Source of the DNA: Prevotellaceae bacterium
GTDB taxonomy: Bacteria; Bacteroidota; Bacteroidia; Bacteroidales; UBA932
Reading direction: 5' to 3'
Length of the DNA stretch: 6,714 bases
Assembly: GCA_031257655.1 (NCBI GenBank)
Contig: JAIROF010000147.1
Span: 1-6,714, forward strand
The notes beneath the pieces were generated by a model. It had not been told where the DNA came from. It searched no databases and worked only from the letters and a program-made list of their open reading frames with translations. The position numbers and the translations under genes are program-made. Shown here one piece after another: positions 5,182 through 6,714 of this stretch. The first letter of the stretch is position 1; each line of letters starts with the position of its first letter.

Positions 5182-5982
5182 CTACCTGATGATTTGGCTG
5201 CGTACTTGCTCTGCAACGCTATGAATCAGCTGCGCTTTGTTCAGGTCAACGGTTTTGTCCACGTCGCTATATTCGTCGATAACGGGTTCGAGCAGCGTGA
5301 GCAGCGCGGCAACCTCCGGCGTGTCGGCGTTCTTTTCGATAAGGTCGGTGAGCGTGCCCAGCGACTGCTTTTGGTTGGCGATAATTTGCAGCAGATCGTT
5401 GGGGTTGCTGCTGGTTGTGGTGGTGTACGTGGCGATGTAAAGCCCTTCTACCCACATGCCCGTCAGCACCTGTATGGCGATGTTGTCCTTACCGTTGTTC
5501 TCCAAAAAGGAGTAGGTTTCGTTGAACGACCGCGAAATAATGCTGATGAGCGAATCCTTATTCTCAATATTGCGCTCCACCTCGTAGGCTAAGCTCGCGT
5601 TGAAGTTGGCGGTTACGTGGAGGTCGTCCGAAAGCTTTTTCAGCACTTTGAGGTAGTCCATGGTTTCCTGCTTCATGTTGTAGGTGGTTACGTAGGCCAA
5701 ATCTGCGCTGTAAACGCCCAGGTTGATGGCTTTTTGCGTTTCGGTGAGGTAGCTTTCGGCTTTGCTGGTTGGGTTGGTAACTTCTATGATGTACGCAGCT
5801 CCTGTCCGGTTGATGAGGTTGACGATTTCGTAGGCGGTGGGAATGGGGTATTGCACGATATCTTCCAATCCCTGCCCCGTGGTGAGCTGAACTTTTTTAC
5901 TTGAGCGGGTTCCGCAAGCGGCGGCGGCCAGTACGCCGAGAACCAACGCTACAACCTTAATCGACAAATTATTTAATTTCAT
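5182..5982 (-). CDS. Putative lipoprotein of unknown function
   Basis: The product is 266 residues. I chose the ATG at 5980-5982 because it gives a standard lipoprotein signal: MKLNNLSIK, a hydrophobic core, then LAAAAC with Cys23 as the lipidated residue, followed by GTRSSKK. The longer frame to 6030 adds 16 residues before this and spoils the signal. The mature part has no transmembrane segment and appears almost entirely helical, with a conserved-looking YPIPTAYEIVNLINRTGA segment near the start (about 45-62), a middle section with NIENKDSLISIISRSFNETYSFLENNG (about 138-164), the IQVLTGMWVEGLYIATY stretch (about 170-186), and a Leu/Glu-rich tail. I do not recognise a named family. It is probably anchored in the periplasm or outer membrane, and likely shares a transcript with the downstream Tudor-like gene, though the two products would sit in different compartments. 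No sequence clue links it to a pathway. Confidence 0.87.
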   Translation of the reverse strand: MKLNNLSIKVVALVLGVLAAAACGTRSSKKVQLTTGQGLEDIVQYPIPTAYEIVNLINRTGAAYIIEVTNPTSKAESYLTETQKAINLGVYSADLAYVTTYNMKQETMDYLKVLKKLSDDLHVTANFNASLAYEVERNIENKDSLISIISRSFNETYSFLENNGKDNIAIQVLTGMWVEGLYIATYTTTTSSNPNDLLQIIANQKQSLGTLTDLIEKNADTPEVAALLTLLEPVIDEYSDVDKTVDLNKAQLIHSVAEQVRSQIIR

Positions 5983-6180
5983 AATTACGCAAGTATCTAT
6001 GGTTTTTAATTTTTTCTTCTTAATTAGCAATGCTCATCAACGGTTAGCGGGCGTAGTAAATGGACGTCAAATGAAGTAAAGCGGACAAATATCGAAACAT
6101 TATTTTCGTTACTGCGCCACGCTGTATGCGCTGAAAAAATGGTGGCTGAATAATGTGATTGGTAAGTGGTTGACTTTTTT
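5983..6180. other. Intergenic region between tRNA-Asn and the lipoprotein gene
   Basis: This stretch holds no gene I can support. It should contain the promoter of the lipoprotein gene, reading leftward, but I found no good TAnnTTTG match at a sensible distance. The part nearest the lipoprotein start is strongly A/T-rich. No clear terminator for the tRNA was seen; the bases just after its CCA are seven A. Confidence 0.5.
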
Positions 6181-6257
6181 TGGCTCCTCAACAAGGACTT
6201 GAACCTTGGACCCCATGATTAACAGTCATGTGCTCTAACCAACTGAGCTATTGAGGA
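6181..6257 (-). tRNA. tRNA-Asn (anticodon GUU) with encoded CCA
   Basis: The reverse complement folds as a complete tRNA: acceptor TCCTCAA/TTGAGGA (7 bp), D stem GCTC/GAGC with loop AGTTGGTTA, anticodon stem CATGA/TCATG with loop CTGTTAA (anticodon GTT, Asn), variable GGGTC, T stem CAAGG/CCTTG with loop TTCAAGT, discriminator G, and a genomic CCA at 6183-6181. The body is 74 nt and every stem is fully paired. Discriminator G and a U1-A72 closing pair agree with bacterial tRNA-Asn. It delivers asparagine to AAC/AAU codons. A promoter lies just upstream at 6289-6319. Confidence 0.97.
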
Positions 6258-6288
6258 ATTTTTTTTATGCTGTGAATTTCAACTCCGG

Positions 6289-6319
6289 CAAAGGTATATC
6301 AGTTTTTTGAATTGTGCAA
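6289..6319 (-). promoter_or_regulatory. Promoter of tRNA-Asn
   Basis: On the minus strand TTG (complement of 6317-6319) and TACCTTTG (complement of 6289-6296), a perfect TAnnTTTG element, are 20 bp apart. This is the Bacteroidetes primary-sigma form. Transcription would start a few bases further on, leaving a leader of roughly 25-30 nt before the tRNA 5' end at 6257. The promoter overlaps the tail of the 6265-6714 frame, which argues that this tail is not selected as protein. Confidence 0.75.
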
Positions 6320-6572
6320 TAGCCGGCACCATTTTTTGCGAAAAATATGAATTTAGCGCGCTGCCGGAGCTTCCTGCTTTGCTGTTCCTCCAAAAAAGGG
6401 AGGCATTTCAAGTGGTCGCATTTTATTTTTAGCCGCAAAGCGCGGCGTGTTGCCTCCGAACAGGTGGCATTGGCAGCTATCTCCCTCTCCACAAGCGCAA
6501 AGAAGTCGTCCGTGCAAATTTTACCAGGCAGCGCACTCTGCAGCGCCTCTACGGAAAATGCCTTTTGCTTTA

Positions 6573-6706
6573 GGGAACCTATAGAAACCCCAAAAGCAAG
6601 GCTTGCGGCTGAGGCAAAAGCGGAGGTTGCTGAGGTAAATGAGCGCAGCAAATGAGCGCTTCGCCGGTGGAGCGTAGCGCAGCGCTTTGGGTTTCTATAG
6701 GTTCCC
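6573..6706 (+). repeat. Copy B of a 134-bp element with 18-bp perfect terminal inverted repeats
   Basis: The ends GGGAACCTATAGAAACCC (6573-6590) and GGGTTTCTATAGGTTCCC (6689-6706) are perfect reverse complements over 18 bp. The interior shares exact blocks with copy A at 2005-2117, which lies in the opposite orientation. Copy B also has an internal 13-bp-period duplication (AAATGAGCGC at 6637-6646 and 6650-6659) that copy A lacks, explaining much of the 21-bp size difference. No obvious target-site duplication is seen (TA on the left, AC on the right). It is too short to code for a transposase, so it is most like a MITE or REP-type non-autonomous element. Confidence 0.8.
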
Positions 6707-6714
6707 ACCAACAA

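Larger units (their letters stand above)
6265..6714 (-). pseudogene. Partial or broken ORF, possibly a tyrosine-recombinase N-terminal remnant
   Basis: An open frame enters from the right edge and stops 7 bp before the tRNA-Asn 5' end. Its first ~47 codons in the window lie in the inverted-repeat element (6573-6706), which looks inserted. The unique part holds no Met, so the start is either inside the repeat or beyond the window. The segment DDFFALVEREIAANATCSEA followed by TRRALRLKIKCDHLKCLPF resembles the SAM-like core-binding region of Bacteroidetes phage-type integrases (FF..VE.EI...LSE.TR...R..L..L). No catalytic Arg-His-Arg-Tyr part follows. The last ~20 codons coincide with the tRNA promoter and read as non-native. 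I infer a decayed fragment; a short genuine hypothetical gene is the alternative. The integrase assignment is weak. Confidence 0.35.

Noticed and set aside
5121..5216. Longer N-terminus for the Tudor-like protein
   Set aside because: The extra 32 residues are low-complexity, overlap the lipoprotein gene, and precede a clean conserved-looking start at 5120.
5983..6030. Longer N-terminus for the lipoprotein
   Set aside because: It would put a Lys-rich stretch of 16 residues ahead of a standard lipoprotein signal peptide; the start at 5982 is better.
6347..6655. 102-codon + strand frame near the right end
   Set aside because: It is antisense to the other frame, runs into the inverted-repeat element, and shows no family resemblance.

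Overview
The window looks like a piece of a Bacteroidota (Bacteroidetes) chromosome, probably Bacteroidales-like. The evidence is two good matches to the Bacteroidetes promoter form (TTG, about 19-20 bp, TAnnTTTG), A/T-rich start regions without clear Shine-Dalgarno sequences, and proteins that read like families of that phylum. The species cannot be named from the sequence.

Layout. Positions 1-474 hold no convincing gene; they contain a 9-bp-period AATCA array and, at 337-367, a strong promoter for an exported GH29 alpha-L-fucosidase (475-1818, + strand). The fucosidase converges on a minus-strand group. The 317-bp convergent gap (1819-2135) carries a perfect 19-bp hairpin, likely a shared terminator, and a degenerate copy of a short inverted-repeat element. 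Read in the direction of transcription, the minus-strand genes are a deoxynucleoside kinase (4335-3724), a Crp/Fnr-type regulator 6 bp downstream (3717-3019), and thymidylate synthase thyA (2930-2136) after an 87-bp gap with a possible terminator. The kinase (salvage) and ThyA (de novo dTMP) both feed the dNTP pool, so this is a small nucleotide-metabolism neighbourhood with a regulator inside it.

Further right, also on the minus strand, are a conserved-looking lipoprotein (5982-5182) and, 61 bp downstream, a small cytosolic protein with a UvrD/PcrA-tail-like Tudor fold at its N-terminus (5120-4593). These two are probably co-transcribed. A tRNA-Asn(GUU) with encoded CCA lies at 6257-6181, with its own promoter at 6289-6319. 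That promoter sits inside the tail of an open frame running in from the right edge (6714-6265). The frame looks like a remnant, possibly of a tyrosine recombinase N-terminal region, and is interrupted by a second, better-preserved copy of the inverted-repeat element (6573-6706).

Most of the window is ordinary housekeeping and glycan-degradation content. The unexplained items are the two-copy element with TATAG-containing terminal inverted repeats, the 19-bp tandem repeats in front of the kinase gene, the stand-alone Tudor-like protein, and the recombinase-like remnant beside the tRNA. I see no CRISPR array, rRNA, complete insertion sequence, or clearly new multi-gene system.
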